From Symbiodinium natans (taxonomy: Eukaryota; Sar; Dinophyceae; Suessiales; Symbiodiniaceae), in assembly GCA_905221605.1 (NCBI GenBank), contig CAJNDS010001491.1, forward strand, positions 186,360 to 248,359: a DNA stretch of 62,000 nt, in the 5' to 3' direction. The position numbers were made by a program, and so were the translations under genes. Of the stretch, positions 1-12,119 are shown piece after piece. The number at the start of each line of letters is the position of its first letter. Position 1 is the stretch's first letter. The notes below the pieces were generated by a model, which was not told the origin of the DNA, made no database searches, and worked only from the letters and a program-made list of their open reading frames with translations.

Positions 1-19
1 AATGGGTTAGCTCAGAGGG

Positions 20-74
20 CCCTAAACCCTAAACCCTAAACCCTAAACCCTAAACCCTAAACCCTAAACCCTAA
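20..74. repeat. CCCTAAA array near the left edge
   Basis: Several perfect CCCTAAA units. It is not taken as a chromosome end, because unique sequence precedes it and similar arrays recur throughout the window. Confidence 0.95.
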
Positions 75-159
75 CAGAGGGCCCAGGGAACAACGGGATG
101 ATCACCTGTCCGGGATCCCAGCACTTGCTGGGCATATCCACTAGAGAAGGTACCTTATA

Positions 160-720
160 AGGGACCTGAGAGGTATGTGCCCCCTGTAGGGGCTGTATAA
201 GGTGTGTGTAGGGGTTATATGTGAGGTTCCGAAATAGGGGTACCCCCTTTTGGGGGATGCCGTTAAAGGGGATTCTATTCTACGTGGGGCACACAAGGGG
301 TACCCCTCTTTGTGGGAATAAGATTCAGGGTGCCCTCTAGTAATCCCTTCTTATATCCCTTATGGGTATACCGCTCCAGAACAGCCAGTACAGGGGGGGC
401 AAACCGGCCGAAATCTCACAAGCTGGCAGCTCAGTAACGGACAGCTTGGGCAGATAAAGGCTGGGGCGCTAGGAGCCCCTAAACCGGAGCCCAAAACCCC
501 AATGACCTCAGGGTAGCTTCGCAGGCCCCCTTAGTACGATCCCTTACCTCCTTTAAAGGGTTCTGATGTATGGGCCCTTCATGCGCAGAGGGGGTACATC
601 AGGGGTCCCCACTTAAGGGCCCATGCTCAGGGACCATGTAACTACCCTTAGAAACGAGGCCCTTGCCTTACCCTAGAACCACCGAAGTCCCTCAACACCC
701 TAAACACCCCAAACACCCCA
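160..720. other. Non-coding stretch
   Basis: Holds GGTACCCC/GGGGTACC-rich sequence of the type seen in other introns (short inverted blocks around 225-305) and no convincing exon. The minus strand at about 145-90 reads DMPSKCWDPGQVIIPLFPG and may be coding. Confidence 0.5.
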
Positions 721-724
721 AACA

Positions 725-796
725 TCCTAACCCTAAACCCTAAACCCTAAACCCTAAACCCTAAACCCTAAACCCTAAACCCTAAACCCTAAACCT
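725..796. repeat. CCCTAAA array
   Basis: About ten heptamers, immediately left of the probable exon 802-877. Confidence 0.95.
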
Positions 797-801
797 TAGG
801 T

Positions 802-877
802 CCAAGCGTCATGCGTGGGCTTGGAATAGAACCACCGGCCATCCCAGCTCCAAATGCAGTGCTGGTTGTAGTAGAGC
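802..877 (-). CDS. Probable late exon of the membrane-protein gene
   Basis: After a CCAG acceptor (minus strand) the frame reads YYNQHCIWSWDGRWFYSKP, rich in aromatic residues and compositionally protein-like. It resembles the C-terminal end (YY--C, GR) that I recall from the same dinoflagellate membrane family as 3706-5970. CCCTAAA repeats lie at 725-796 and degenerate TTTAGGG repeats at 887-925. Confidence 0.55.
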
Positions 878-1072
878 CTGGAGGGTGTTTGGGGTTTAGG
901 GTGTAGGGTTTACGGCGGACTTAGCGGACGGGTCATCCACCTCCCCTTCCACAGCGTGAGCAGTGAACAGGGGCCTAGGGGTGTAGGGTTTAGGGTTCAG
1001 GGCTTAGGTATAGGGTTTACTCCAGGTTTAGGGTTTAGGGTTTCGTGGCCTGTAGGGGTGTATGGGGCACTC

Positions 1073-1246
1073 CAAGACAACCCAAACAACCGGATAGCGC
1101 CCCTTGAGGAGCTCGGCCTCACAACGAAACCCGAAGATATGGGAGCTTACGATAGCAGGGCTTAGCATTTAGGGTTTAGGGTTTAGACCTTATTGGGGGT
1201 CGTTGGCCTCAAGCGGTACAGGCTTTCTGAAGGCTTGCTCCTGGGG
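1073..1246 (-). CDS. Two coding-like segments
   Basis: On the minus strand, 1246 downwards follows a CCCCAG acceptor and reads EQAFRKPVPLEAND; about 1150 to 1073 reads FRCEAELLKGRYPVVWVV. Both lie between the better-supported parts of the membrane-protein gene, on its strand. The plus strand of 1060-1165 is also open, so the second segment's strand is not certain. Confidence 0.4.
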
Positions 1247-1982
1247 ATTTATGCCTTCACGCTGCTGACCCCTAGATGCTGCGTTCACTTCTTAGGGGCA
1301 CCTCGGAACCCAAAAAGCCGGGACATACTCATTTAGGGTTTAGGGTTTCGGGTTTAGGGTTCAGGGTGTAGGGTTGAGGGTTGAGGGTTTAGGGTTTAGG
1401 GTTCAGGGTTAAGGGTTTAGGGTTTAGGGTTTAGGCACCCTGACAACGCAACCTGCAGGGCTTGAAGCAACACCCTAAAGCCCACCGAAGCGGCCTCAAC
1501 ACCCCACAAACCCCTCAAAAGGAAATACCCGTTACAAAAGCTAAGCGACAACAGCTGGGTAGCTCTCTGCATTAGGGTCCCTTTTTGGGTCCCCGAGATT
1601 GATAGTACAGCACCTTATAGAATCGACGCCCCCCAAAAGGCATCCTAATTTAGAGAACTACCCTGAAAGCTGCCCCAAACCCAACCCAAAACCCTAAACC
1701 CTGAACCCTAATGCCTAAACCCTAAACCCTAGACAACCCACAGCCAATGACTCCCAAGGCGCCATAACCCTAAACTCCGGGGGTTGTACCTTGGACCCTG
1801 AAGGTTGTACCCAGTTGTACCCGTGGGTTTCGGGTTTAGGGTTTAGGGTTTCGGTTTTGGGGGAACCTTGTCAAAGATCCTTAAGGTTGTATAAGGGCCA
1901 TCGTAGGATATTATTAAGGGGATCCTGTTGCGGTATAGCCTTAGGGGCACGAGCCTTAAGTCCTTGAAACTTGAAACTTGAA

Positions 1983-2075
1983 ACCCTAAACCCTAAACCC
2001 TAAACCCTAAACCCTAAACCCTAAACCCTAAACCCTAAACCCTAAACCCTAAACCCTAAACCCTAAACCCTAAAC
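1983..2075. repeat. CCCTAAA array, about 13 units
   Basis: Nearly perfect heptamers, left of the coding-like segment at 2085-2165. Confidence 0.95.
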
Positions 2076-2084
2076 CCCGAGATC

Positions 2085-2165
2085 CGCTCTGAGGACTGGA
2101 CCCGATGAAGGCCGCGCACAGCAGCAGAGATGCCATGAGCTCAAAGGGGATGCCTAACCTCCGTA
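2085..2165 (-). CDS. Coding-like segment with a hydrophobic stretch
   Basis: The minus strand reads GIPFELMASLLLCAAFIG after a TTAG acceptor, a likely membrane segment. It sits between CCCTAAA repeats (1983-2075) and TTTAGGG repeats (2185-2215), the usual setting of an exon here. It probably belongs to the membrane-protein gene. Confidence 0.5.
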
Positions 2166-3002
2166 TCCACAGAGCTAAGGCTTAGGGGTTTGGGGTTTAG
2201 GGTTTAGGGTTTAGGGATAAGGTTTAGGGGTTTCGGGTTTAGGGCTTTAAGAATTGAAGGGGGGGGTACCTGCGGCGTAGCTAAACCCCAATGCAACAGC
2301 CCTAAACCCCAAACCCAAACTCATAAAACGACAACGCGTGTTCTTGCTTAGGTTCTGGTTGTAAAACTAAGACCAGAGCCGGGTAGCCTAACCTCCACTC
2401 TACCGCGGACCCTCAGGTTGTGCCCTTGGGTTTGGGGACCCGTTTTAAAGATTCTTAGGGTTTAGGGTTTAGGGTTTAGGGTTTAGGGTTTAGGAGTCCA
2501 TTGCAAGGGCACCTTCAGGGGTTACAACCTTAGGGGTACGAGTCGTAATCACTTGACAGCAACTGGGCGGAGGGAGGAGCATAGTCCTAGCAACCCCTAA
2601 ACGCTAAACTCGAAACCCTAAACTCTAAACCCTTAACCCTGAACTCCAAACCCTGGGACCAAATGAACCCCAAAAACCCTAAGCTCTGAACCCTAAACCC
2701 TAAACCCCAAACCCTAAACCCCAAACCCTACATGAACACCAGCCCTAGTTGCTGGCCATGTATTCAAGCCGATCCCGAGCCTCCAAAAACCCGGCGAGCC
2801 CCCAAACCGCCAAACCCGAACTCCGAAGAAGTGCGCTGTAGAGCCCACATATTGTAGTATAGTATACTACATAAAGTTGCATTATACTAAATTGTGGTAT
2901 ATCAAATAACAAAAATATTACAATATATTACATTGTATCATATTCCATTAGATATTATATTCTATGCTATTCTGTGATATTATGATAATTAGATATGCGT
3001 TG

Positions 3003-3095
3003 TAAGCCAGGTAGCGAGATGTTGCCCAACACCGAGTTGTCCGGCGTCTGCTCCACTTTGGTGCGCCAGTCTGAGGACTCCTGACTGTCTGGGAT
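3003..3095 (-). CDS. Coding-like segments at 3.0-3.2 kb
   Basis: The minus strand of 3003-3095 is open and reads DWRTKVEQTPDNSVLGN, with good codon-like composition. Just upstream (about 3225-3165) the same strand reads YFEILFNFYIKRKLVLIA after an AAAG acceptor. Both are likely exons of the membrane-protein gene, but their joins were not resolved. Confidence 0.5.
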
Positions 3096-3705
3096 GCCTT
3101 GCACACGTGCGGTTTAGGGTTTAGGGCTTAGGGTTTAGGGTTTAGGGTTTAGGGTTTAGGGGAGCTGCAATCAGAACTAACTTGCGCTTGATGTAGAAGT
3201 TGAACAGTATCTCGAAGTACTTTCATACTGATCTCAATATGAGGGAAGTTCTCTGATTTAGGGTCCCTTTTTGGATCCTATACATGGTAGCCCAGCCACC
3301 ACATTTTAAGAAGGGTACCCGTTTTCTGGGTGGGGTACGAAAAATGGGAAGCTTGAACCAGAAAAAAGGCCAAACGGGCACCACGGGCTACGGCTACCAA
3401 AAGCGACCCCAATTTAGAGAACTGCCCAAGATGCCTCCACAGTACCAAAATCCTCCTCCACTGCAAAAAACTTTCATGTGCGGCGCAGAGTTTTGGGTTC
3501 AGGGTCTCGTGCAGGGACTCGAGGCTCCTTTTAAAACCCCCTGAAGCCACGACCCTGTGAGACCCAAGGTTCGGGTCTTAGGGTCTGAGGGTTTAGGGTT
3601 GAGGGTTTAGGTCAGCATGCGAAAATAGCCCCAAAGCCTTAACCCCTGAAGTGGCCCCAGATCCCAAGACCTTGAAAGCTTGAGAGGGTGTTAGGGCGTT
3701 AGGGC

Positions 3706-5560
3706 GAGGTGCGGCACATACCGGGCCAAAAGCAAGAAATCCCAGCAGCCAGCAGATCCCTGGTATCAAGGGGAAGAACCCTAAACCCTAAACCCTAAAC
3801 CCCGAAAAGCCTGCAAAGCACCTCCCCAGCCCAAATCCACAACCCCTTGGAGGTTCATGGCTACTGTACTTTGAACCTCAAGTAATTCTAAGTCCCCCCA
3901 AGTCCCCTAAGTAGGTTGTAAGTAGACTTATAGTTGGGGTTCTATAAGTACGCATGGACCTCCAAGCAAGTCCTAGTCCCCGGACCTTCTGGCTAAGCCC
4001 AAGGGCAGTATTGCTTGCACTTTGTCAGCGCGTCCGTGACCTTCTCGCTTGTCAGCGTACTGAGAATGAGCCTTGTCTGGCTACACACATCTTCAGTCCC
4101 AACCAGTTTCGGGTTTAGGGTTTAGGATTTAGGGTTTAGGGTTTAGGGTTTGTCAAAACCTAATCCTCAGAGGGGAAGATTGAGCCGCGTGCAATGAGGG
4201 AAGAATCCAGAGGGACTACACCCTAAACCCTAAACCCTAAACCCCAAAACCCTAAACCCTAAACCCTAAACCCATTCCCCAGACCCAAGGATCGAGACAG
4301 CAGAACCGCCAAGCAACCCTTCATTCTCTCAACACCGAACCCTGGACAACACATCCCCCCCCCCCCCCCCCCCCCCGAACCTAAGCCCTAAACCCTAAAC
4401 CCTAAACCCTAAACCCCTCGAACCCAAAACCCTCAGAGCACTTAATCCTCATGGGGTTCAGGGGACATGCTCGAAGTTCAGGGAATCCGCCAGGGAGTGA
4501 GGGCCAAGTAGTTGGAGTCGGGTCATGACGTAGCAACCCGGACCCATGAGGGTTTAGGGTTTAGGGTTTTGGGTTTAGGGCTCAGGCTTTTCAGGGATGG
4601 TTCTGCATCATTGCTGCGAAGTCACTCGTCCATGTGAAGCACAAAGGACAGGGCTACAGAATTCACGATGCAGTCCTGGGTTGCAGGGCTCGCGGGCACT
4701 AGGCGAACATGGCCATTTTGGGGGGGGAGTAGGGCTCAGTTTCTGAGGGCTCCCTGAAAACGCACGCATACAAAGACTAGACTCACAATAAGAACCCCAA
4801 ACCCCTAACCCTAAACCCTAAACCCTAAACCCTAAGCCCTAAACCCTAAACCCTAAACACCGAACCAGCTTCAACCACATCCCAGACACCCAGCCGCAAG
4901 ACTTCACAGAGGACTGCAAAACTCTAAGCCTTGAGTCCCGACCACCATCCTTTACACCGTTTAGACCTGGGGTTTAGGGTTTAGGGTTGGTTTAGGTTTA
5001 GGGTTTAGGGTTTAGGGTTTAGGGTTTAGGGTTTAGGGTTTAGGGTTTAGGGTTTAGGGTTTAGGGTCTAGGGTCTAGGGTTTAGGGTTTAGGGTTATGC
5101 AAAGGCATCCCAGGTCACCCAGAATCAATGCCCAGAAGCATGTCAGCCGCTGATAGACACATCGAAACCCCTTCTCAACCCCTAATCCCCGCCAATTCAA
5201 ACCCTCAAAGCCTCCCAAGCCCCTAAACCCTAAACCCTAAACCCTAAACCCTAAACCCTAAACCCTAAACCCTAAACCCCCATGTGCATGGCCCAAGTTT
5301 CCGAGATCGCCTGGGTCTCCATGAGGAATGTGACCCCGGTGCGCGCTGTGAGGCTCCACAGCGCCACCTCTGGGGGCTGGACTGAGGGTTCAGGGTTCAG
5401 GGTTCAGGGTTTAGGGTTTAGGGCTTAGGGTTTAGGGTTAGGGTTTAGGGTCAGGATTTAGGGTGAGGGGTTTAGGGTTTAGGGGGTCAAGGTTTAGGGT
5501 TTAGGGGCTTAGGGGCTTAGGGGTTTAGGGGTTTAGGGTTCAAGGGGGTAGGGTTAGGGT

Positions 5561-5592
<32 letters not shown>

Positions 5593-5970
5593 GGTTTAGG
5601 GTTTAGGGTTTAGGGTTTAGGGTTTAGAGTTTAGGGTTTAGGGTTTAGGGTTTAGGGTTTCGGGACCCTAAGCCGTACACCCTTCAAAGCCTAAATCATA
5701 AACCCCAATCCCTAAACCTGAACCCTCATGATTGCGGGTTCAGGACTCAGAGAGATGAGATGTCTTTGCCCAGCCGCTTTGGCACCAAGGATGAACACTG
5801 CGTTGATCACTTTCCACCTTTGGGTTCAGAGTGGTTTAGGGTATAGGGTTCAGGGTTTAGGGTTTTGGGAACCATAGCAACAAAAAACCTTTTGCTGACA
5901 GGTTCCTTTCTAATATGAAGAAGCCATACGAAAAGGCCGTACTGGCAAAAGAGATTCTGGACGTAGCGAT
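3706..5970 (-). CDS. Multi-pass membrane protein of unknown function, six exons joined, partial
   Basis: Exons in coding order: 5943-5970, 5778-5817, 5302-5367, 4626-4675, 3999-4071, 3706-3759 (end provisional). They join in one frame with donors GT, GC, GA, GT, GC and acceptors AG|G. The product contains WKVINAVFILGAK, then GVTFLMET, then DCIVNSVALSFVLHMDE, then a charged stretch ending KQYCPW, then a hydrophobic segment WDFLLLARYVPHL. From memory this pattern (WK-NAVF, FLMET, I-NSVAL-FIL-IDE) recurs in large uncharacterised dinoflagellate membrane proteins; I cannot name the family. At least two membrane segments are visible. Segments at 802-877 (YYNQHCIW, GRW) and 2.1-3.1 kb probably hold later exons, and segments up to about 15.6 kb may hold earlier ones. 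The chain's internal phase agreement is the main support. Confidence 0.75.
3846..3966. mobile_element. MITE-like element, diverged copy
   Basis: Ends CTTGGAGGTTCATGG and GGACCTCCAAG with the CCTAAGTAGGTTGTAAGTAG core. It lies in the presumed intron between membrane-protein exons 3999-4071 and 3706-3759. Confidence 0.85.
4965..5665. repeat. Telomeric arrays of both orientations
   Basis: TTTAGGG at about 4965-5093, CCCTAAA at 5221-5279, then a long degenerate TTTAGGG block at 5385-5665 with GTTGAGG, GTTCAGG and GCTTAGG variants. Membrane-protein exon 5302-5367 sits between the last two arrays. Confidence 0.9.
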
Positions 5971-6259
5971 CTAGGGTTGTGTGTTGGGGGTTTGAGTACG
6001 GATCCGATATATGTCGGTCGGGGTCTGGGGGCCTGGTAAACACTGTTTGGAAGTTCACTGGAAGTTCTTGGGTAGTTGTAAGCAGGGCTTAACGTAGGAT
6101 AACTTCTTAGGTTACTCAAAACCCTGCATACAACTACCCGTGAATCTTGAAGCAACAAGTACATCCTAAACAAGGCAGCGTATCTGGCGTATAGTGCTGA
6201 GCATTTAGCGTGTTCGGGCTTTAGGATTTGGATACCTTCGGACAGGGGGGGGGGGGGGC

Positions 6260-8190
6260 TTTGGCTTTCATTTTTTCCAAAAAACCAACGGGGAAGAACT
6301 CAACCATCCCACTTCGGCACCTCGTGAAAGTTTGGGGCTTACGGTGGAGGGTTGCCCTAAACCCTAGCCCTAAATCCTACACCCTAAACCAGAAACCCTA
6401 AACCCTACACCGGCAGAGAGCATCTGCAGCTGCAGGCTGGGCCCCCCCAACATGCCTAAACCCTTAACTCTTGAGCCAATGCCGAAGTAGTGAAGCAAAC
6501 GACTATTGATATGTATATATATATATATATATCCTCATACATGTATATATAAATATATAGCCATCTATATATGTTTATGTATCTGTGTGTAATGACTGTA
6601 ACCTATTTCATAAAACGCTACCAAGAAATAGAATGTGCCCCTTAGCTGAGAGATTTGAGACCAGGCTCCTGAATGGCGACGCCCTAAACCCTAACCCCTA
6701 AACCCTAAACCCTGAACCCTAAACCCCTAAACCCTCAACCCTAATTGAGAACAGGCTCCTGAATGGCATACCCTCCACCGACACCTCAACATATTCGATC
6801 CAGTTGTCACCGACCTGGGAGCATAGGTCAAAGTGGTCCCCATTGGGTTCATAAAATGGGTACCCTTCTTGGTTAACAGGGGCTTCTCAGGGACCCGAAA
6901 CCCTAGAAAAAGGAATAAGACCTACTCTGAGTCCTATGGTCCACAACCAGTGGACACGCAACATGGCGGCATTCTGATCGCTTGAACGGGGTTTAGGGTC
7001 CAGTCTCTGGGGTTGTTTAGGGTTTAGGGTCCAGTCTCTGGGTTGTTCAGTGTCTAGGGCTTCAGAGGCACGGCATCAAAGTCAGCACTAGGGACCTTCG
7101 TGCAGATAGAATGGCATATGAGTCGGGTCCATTCAGCGATGTGCACACGAAATGGTCGAAACTATAACAACATGAGCCAGCGCTTTGCGCGACTGACAAC
7201 GACGAAGAGAACAGACACTCTTCCAAGGGTCGTACTTGAAGGTTCATGAGTTAAAAAACAACTTACGGTTTACAAGTACCCTATGAAGGTTTGGTATGAC
7301 TAGAGTTGCTCTTCTTTTCACTTCCTCCGGATCCGTGTTGGGGATTCTTCCTTGCTGGTTTGTCGAGGACCCCGGAGGGGCAGTAAAACATGAGGTGGGG
7401 AGGGTCTCCTCAGCTTAAGCCGACGAGCACCTCGACCATCAGCAGGTGAGACCAACACGCAGTGACAGTGCTAGGCAGCCAGGGGGCGGCGGGAGTAAGG
7501 GGTGTACTGCGGGCGCCGCTCCCCCCAGGCAACAGCCAGCAGCCGGCATGATGATTCGAAAAACCGGACTTCCCGCAGGCTGCAGGCATCGGCGAGCGAT
7601 GGGTCGGGAGGCATCGGCCGGAATTGCGAAAGCGCAGGGTGAGCGGTGCTCGCGGGACCTGTGACCGACATATGCCCGGCACGGCAGATCTCGCACAGCG
7701 GCAGTGGTGTGTGGCACTTCGTCCTCGATTTCGTCGTTTTGTGTTGTTGTTTTTTGTTGCTGTTGCTGGTCGTTGTGTTGCTGCGGCTGACTCTTCAGGC
7801 CTTGCGCCGGAGGGGCCGCCCTTTTGTTAGGCCAGGCTACCTCACCTCACCTGACCTCACCTCTACTTTTCACTTCTAACCCTCCTTTTTATCAAAACCT
7901 ACTGTTGGAGTGGGGGAGTGAGGCACCCCTTATAATCCCTTAAAGGGTATATATAGGGTCCTAATTCCCTCATTCTCTGCTAACCAACAGAAAAAAACCC
8001 ATGAACTCCCGAAATGTCATCCTCAATCCTCATAACCTGCGGAACAAACTGTACACCAAGGGTAACCTGCGGAACAAACTGTACACCAAGGGCAGAGAAT
8101 TTTCAAGGGAGGGATCGGTGGCTTCCGGGGGTTTAGGGGTTTAGGGTTTAGGGATTAGGGTTTGGGGTTTAGGGTTTACGGATCAAGCCT
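6260..8190. other. Region without a resolved gene
   Basis: Holds a G run and an AT microsatellite (6240-6580), CCCTAAA arrays (6680-6745), two copies of a GGTCCAGTCTCTGG unit (6997-7044) and a GC-rich island at 7420-7830 open in several frames on both strands, none clearly coding. The 30-base tandem at 8036-8095 follows. The plus strand at about 8200-8290 is open and reads SSLVWLTVLLVALVLW. Confidence 0.4.
8036..8095. repeat. Tandem duplication, 30-base unit x2
   Basis: TAACCTGCGGAACAAACTGT followed by ACACCAAGGG occurs twice in succession. Similar two-copy tandems: 60977-61028 (GGTGCAAAACGCCGTGCATC unit) and 57312-57352 (ACCAACATAGCGGCTCAAGA unit). Confidence 0.92.
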
Positions 8191-9119
8191 TGAAATACGG
8201 GGTTTTGGCGTCGTCGGATGTGAAACGTCTCACATCCCTTGAGCATTCTTCCCTTGTCTGGCTGACTGTGCTTTTGGTTGCACTTGTGCTTTGGACTCCA
8301 CCCTAAACCCTGAACCCTGAACCCTAAACCCTAAACCCTAAACATAAGCCCTAAACCCTACATCCTACATCCTACGTCCTAAACCCCAAGCCTAACAAGA
8401 ATCGAACACTTCCAAGACACCTGCTCAGCACCTGGATCCTTGAAATGAATCCAGGACCTGGGCTGCGACTCACTTCAGGGTTCAGAGTTTGGGGCTTATG
8501 GCTTCGGGTTTTTAAGCGAGAGCTGACCGAAAAAGAATATCGCTAAACGCTGGCTGCTGTTGACTTGCAGGTGTCGAAAAACCCTAAATCTTAGGGTGGG
8601 TACATGGTCCCTCTGTCTGGGGCCGTAAAAGGGGGACCCCTTCTGTACCCCTTATACACCCCATGCAACCCAAGGGCCCATACTTCTGAACTCTGTAAAG
8701 GAGGTAAGGGACCATCTTAAGGGACCATGTACCCTTAGACTCAACCCTGAATCCAGGGGACCCCGAGAGGGGACGAGCTTCAAGAGGACTCGGCCCTGAA
8801 TCAGCCCCAGAGACCCTGAACGATCCGACACCCCTAGGCGAAATCCCAAATCCTAAATTGCGACCCTCAACCCTGAATCCCGAAGGCCCTAAACCCCGAA
8901 GACCTGAAGCCCTGAACTACCCTAAGCGCTTAAGGCCCAAGCCACAAGCCCTAACCTACCCAAAGGCCCTAAAGACCTCCCTAAGCTACCTCCAAAGCCC
9001 CTAACGGCTTAGGGTTTGGGGTTTAGGGTTTAGGGTTTAGGGTATAGGGTTTAGGGTTTAGGGTGTAGGGTTTAGGGTTTAGGGTTTAGGGGGCCCTTGC
9101 GGGATCCGCCAAACCTGTC

Positions 9120-9197
9120 AAAGCGACTCTGGAGCTGTGGGCACCCAATAGAGGAGCCGCCACATCTTGCCAATCAAGATCAGCTCTTCGGATATAC
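9120..9197 (-). CDS. Coding-like segment (Trp-rich)
   Basis: After a CCCAG acceptor on the minus strand the frame reads EELILIGKMWRLLYWVPTAP to a stop at its left edge. TTTAGGG repeats lie to the left (9009-9090). It could be an upstream exon of the membrane-protein gene. Confidence 0.5.
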
Positions 9198-9744
9198 CTG
9201 GGTTTAGTAGTTTCTACAAAAACCCAAACAGTTAAAGTCCTAAGAGCCAGCCAGAAGAAAGCCAAGTAGTCTTAGGGAAGGGCTTACAGGGTTTACAGGG
9301 TTCAGCTGCTGTTGTGTTTTTGCCTAGTCTTGGCGTTGAAGCTTATACATGCATGCTTGATGGTTGTAGGCGTTAGGGCTTACTTAAGGTGGTAGGCTTT
9401 AAAGTTTAGATTGCTAACTCCCGATAAGCCCTAAAAGCACTGTAAACTCCATAAACCCCCAAGAAACCCTCCAAAGCCCTGTAAGCCAGATAAACCCCGT
9501 AAAACCTACAAACCGTATGAACCCCATAGCCTACAAGCCCTGTAAGCCCTACAAACTCTGTAAGCCTATTAACCGCATAGAACCCGAGGGGCCCAGCCCA
9601 ACCTAAAACGCGCTGCCCTAAGGCCCTCCTAAAGACTGAGCTCCAGAAGGCTGCTTCTGGTTTAGGGCCGAGGATTTAGGGTTTAGGGTTAGGAACCCTA
9701 AGCCCTAAACCCTAAATCCTCAAACCCTAAACCCTTACCCCTCT

Positions 9745-9838
9745 GAAACGCCCGGGTGGCTGAGCATGAAGATGAAGGCACATATCCACCGGCAGAGGCG
9801 ACTCTCGGCTCCGTACTCGCCTTTCTCCAGGGCGTCTA
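9745..9838 (-). CDS. Coding-like segment with membrane stretch
   Basis: The minus strand reads KGEYGAESRLCRWICAFIF, charged then hydrophobic. It is bounded by CCCTAAA repeats on the left (9688-9735) and TTTAGGG repeats on the right (9837-9890). Not assigned to a family. Confidence 0.55.
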
Positions 9839-10524
9839 GGGTTTAGTTAGGGTTTAGTTAGGGTTTAGCTAGGGTTTAGTTAGGGTTTAGGGGTTTCAGG
9901 GTTTTAGGGGTTTAGGGCTTCTAGGGTCTTCTAGAAATTCCAGGGCTTAGGGTTTAGGGTTTTGGGACGTCTAGGGCTTCTAGGGTTTAGGGCTTTTAGG
10001 GCGTTCTAGGACCCAGGGGTGATAGGGTTTCTAAGGTTTGTAGGATTTGGGGGTTTTAAGGCTTCTAGGACTTCTAGGGCATCTGGGGCTTCTGGCTTCT
10101 AGGGCTTCTGGGGCTTCTGGGGCTTCTAGGGCTTAGGGTTTCTGGGCCGTTGAGGGCTTCCTTAAGGTTTAGGGTTTAGGGTTTAGGGTTTAGGGTTTAG
10201 GGTTTAGGGTTTAGGGTTTAGGGCTCAATTGGTTTAGGGTTTTCGGACACACAAGGCTAAGGGCCAATAGGGTTTACGGGGCTTGTACCGTTTAACCTAC
10301 AACCCTCAAAGAGGGCGCTTCACGTTTATAGGTTACCCAAAAAAACCCAACTCCACACCCAAAAACTTCTTTCAAGCCTCCCCCATGTGTTAGGAGCCCT
10401 AAGCCCTAAGCCCTAAGCCCTAAACCCTAAACCCTAAACCCTGAACCCTGGACCCTAAACCCGAAAAAACCTAAACCATAAACCCTGAACCCTGAACCCT
10501 GAACCCTAAACCCTAAACCCTGCA

Positions 10525-10614
10525 CGGCCCCCTCGAGCCTGGATCGATATCTCTGTCGATCTCCTCTGCCTTGTCGGGAAACAGCCTCGCGCGAAGGAAG
10601 GGAACTGGGGGCTT
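10525..10614 (-). CDS. Coding-like segment (charged helix)
   Basis: After a CCCCCAG acceptor the minus strand reads PFLRARLFPDKAEEIDRDID, a plausible soluble helix. CCCTAAA repeats lie left (10400-10520) and TTTAGGG repeats right (10621-10715). Not assigned. Confidence 0.55.
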
Positions 10615-11019
10615 CCCGGGATTTAGGGTTTAGGGTTTGGGGTTTAGGGTTAGGGGTTTAGGGGATTGAGGGTTTAGGGATTTAGGGGATTGAGGGTTTA
10701 GGGATTTAGGGTTTTAGGGGTTTAGGATTCAGGTCCCGTAGTTCCCTTCTTCCCTACTAAGAAATCGCCACGAGCACCGTGCCTGTGGTTCACAGCTCCC
10801 TCTGCTGTGCAACGTGATGCTGCATATCCCCATCCACCCCCTCTCTCTCAGCCCTCAACCTTAAACCCTACACCCTAAACCCTAGGCCCTAAACCCTAAA
10901 CCCTAAACCCTAGGCCCTAAACCCTAAACCCTAGGCCCTCAACCTTAAACCCTACACGCTAAACCCTGGGCCCTAAATCCTAAATGGCTAAACCCTAACT
11001 TCCCTAAATCCTAGCCTCC

Positions 11020-11099
11020 CTAAACCCTAAACCCTAAACCCTAAACCCTAAACCCTAAACCCTAAACCCTAAACCCTAAACCCTAAACCCTAAACCCTA
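11020..11099. repeat. CCCTAAA array
   Basis: About eleven perfect units at the end of a longer degenerate stretch with TAGGCCC variants (10860-11020). Confidence 0.95.
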
Positions 11100-11869
11100 C
11101 TGGGGTCTGGGGCTTGGGGTTATAGGGCTTAGGGTTTAGGATGATGGGTTTAGGGTTTAGGATGACAGGCCAAGCTGCTGCTTCAAGGAGTCGCGGAAGA
11201 ACACGCGCGTGCCTCACTTTCTTTGGTTTAGGGTTTCGGGTTTAGGGTTTGGGGTTTGGGGTTTAGGGTTTAGGGTTTGGGGTTTAGGGTTTTTTGTGCG
11301 CCGGGTTTAGTGGGCCGAAGAGATGTAGCAGGCTACTGAACGAACCTGGACAATTGCAGCAGGCTTGCTGACTGCCATAGCAAGGAAGCAAAGTTCCACT
11401 GCACATATACACAGAATATACCATTGAAGAAAATGGCAATAAATCTGCAATATAGATACCGATATCCTATATACTCATCTCATTTCTTGTTTCTAATATT
11501 CATCTAGGAAATTAGCTAATTAGTTAGTTTAGTTGGCTAGTCATTCTTTCTTGCGACGCATGCTCGACCCTCGCATGCGTACACACACACACACATAGGG
11601 AGAGAGAGAGAGAGAGGCATCCTGAAGCGAATAGAAGTTATCCTTATATGCATGTGGATGTTGTGATCTTTGTGGTTATTCTCATCTAGGCAGTTACTCG
11701 TATGTGTTGATATGCAGGCGCACATACACATACACAGTATCTACTATTTGCTTAAGAACCCGCCCCCCAAAAAAACAAAAACTAATCCCCATATTACCCT
11801 TATAAGAAAATTCTATATACATATCTAAATTGGTAGTAGAACATGTACGTCGCAGCGGGCTTAGGGCCC

Positions 11870-12096
11870 GGGATCGGTGCTTAACTTGGCAAGGAGCCCG
11901 GCGCATGCGGCGTGCAGAAAACGCCGTGAAAGCGATGCGCACAGAATCGCTGAAAGAACAGATTAGCGGCATGGGTTCGTGATTGCTTGTGAAGCTTTAG
12001 CTCGTAGAACACAGCTGTGCCAAGACCGTAAAGAAAGGTGCCAGTCGGCCCTGATGGGCATTTCTCGATATCAACCTCCCTCCATAGGAACCCCAA
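11870..12096. other. Both-strand open region, gene not resolved
   Basis: The plus strand reads MRRAENAVKAMRTESLKEQ (start at 11907) and, in another frame, CEALARRTQLCQDRKERCQS, both helix-like. The minus strand also has an open frame of 71 codons (11881-12096). Composition suggests coding DNA, perhaps a broken plus-strand gene, but no family is recognised and the frames do not join. Confidence 0.3.
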
Positions 12097-12119
12097 ACAA
12101 GGACCATGGGTGGGAAGTA

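Noticed and set aside
20-74. Left edge as a true chromosome end
   Set aside because: Only eight or so units, preceded by unique sequence; dozens of similar internal arrays in both orientations follow.
4420-5170. Minus-strand segments at 4.5, 4.9 and 5.15 kb that look coding
   Set aside because: They fall inside introns of the joined membrane-protein exons (5302 to 4675 and 4626 to 4071), whose phases agree without them. This shows the false-positive rate of reading isolated islands.
7410-7880. GC-rich island with several overlapping frames as a gene
   Set aside because: Frames are open on both strands with no family resemblance, no consistent splice joins and biased Pro/Arg/Ala composition expected from GC-rich DNA.
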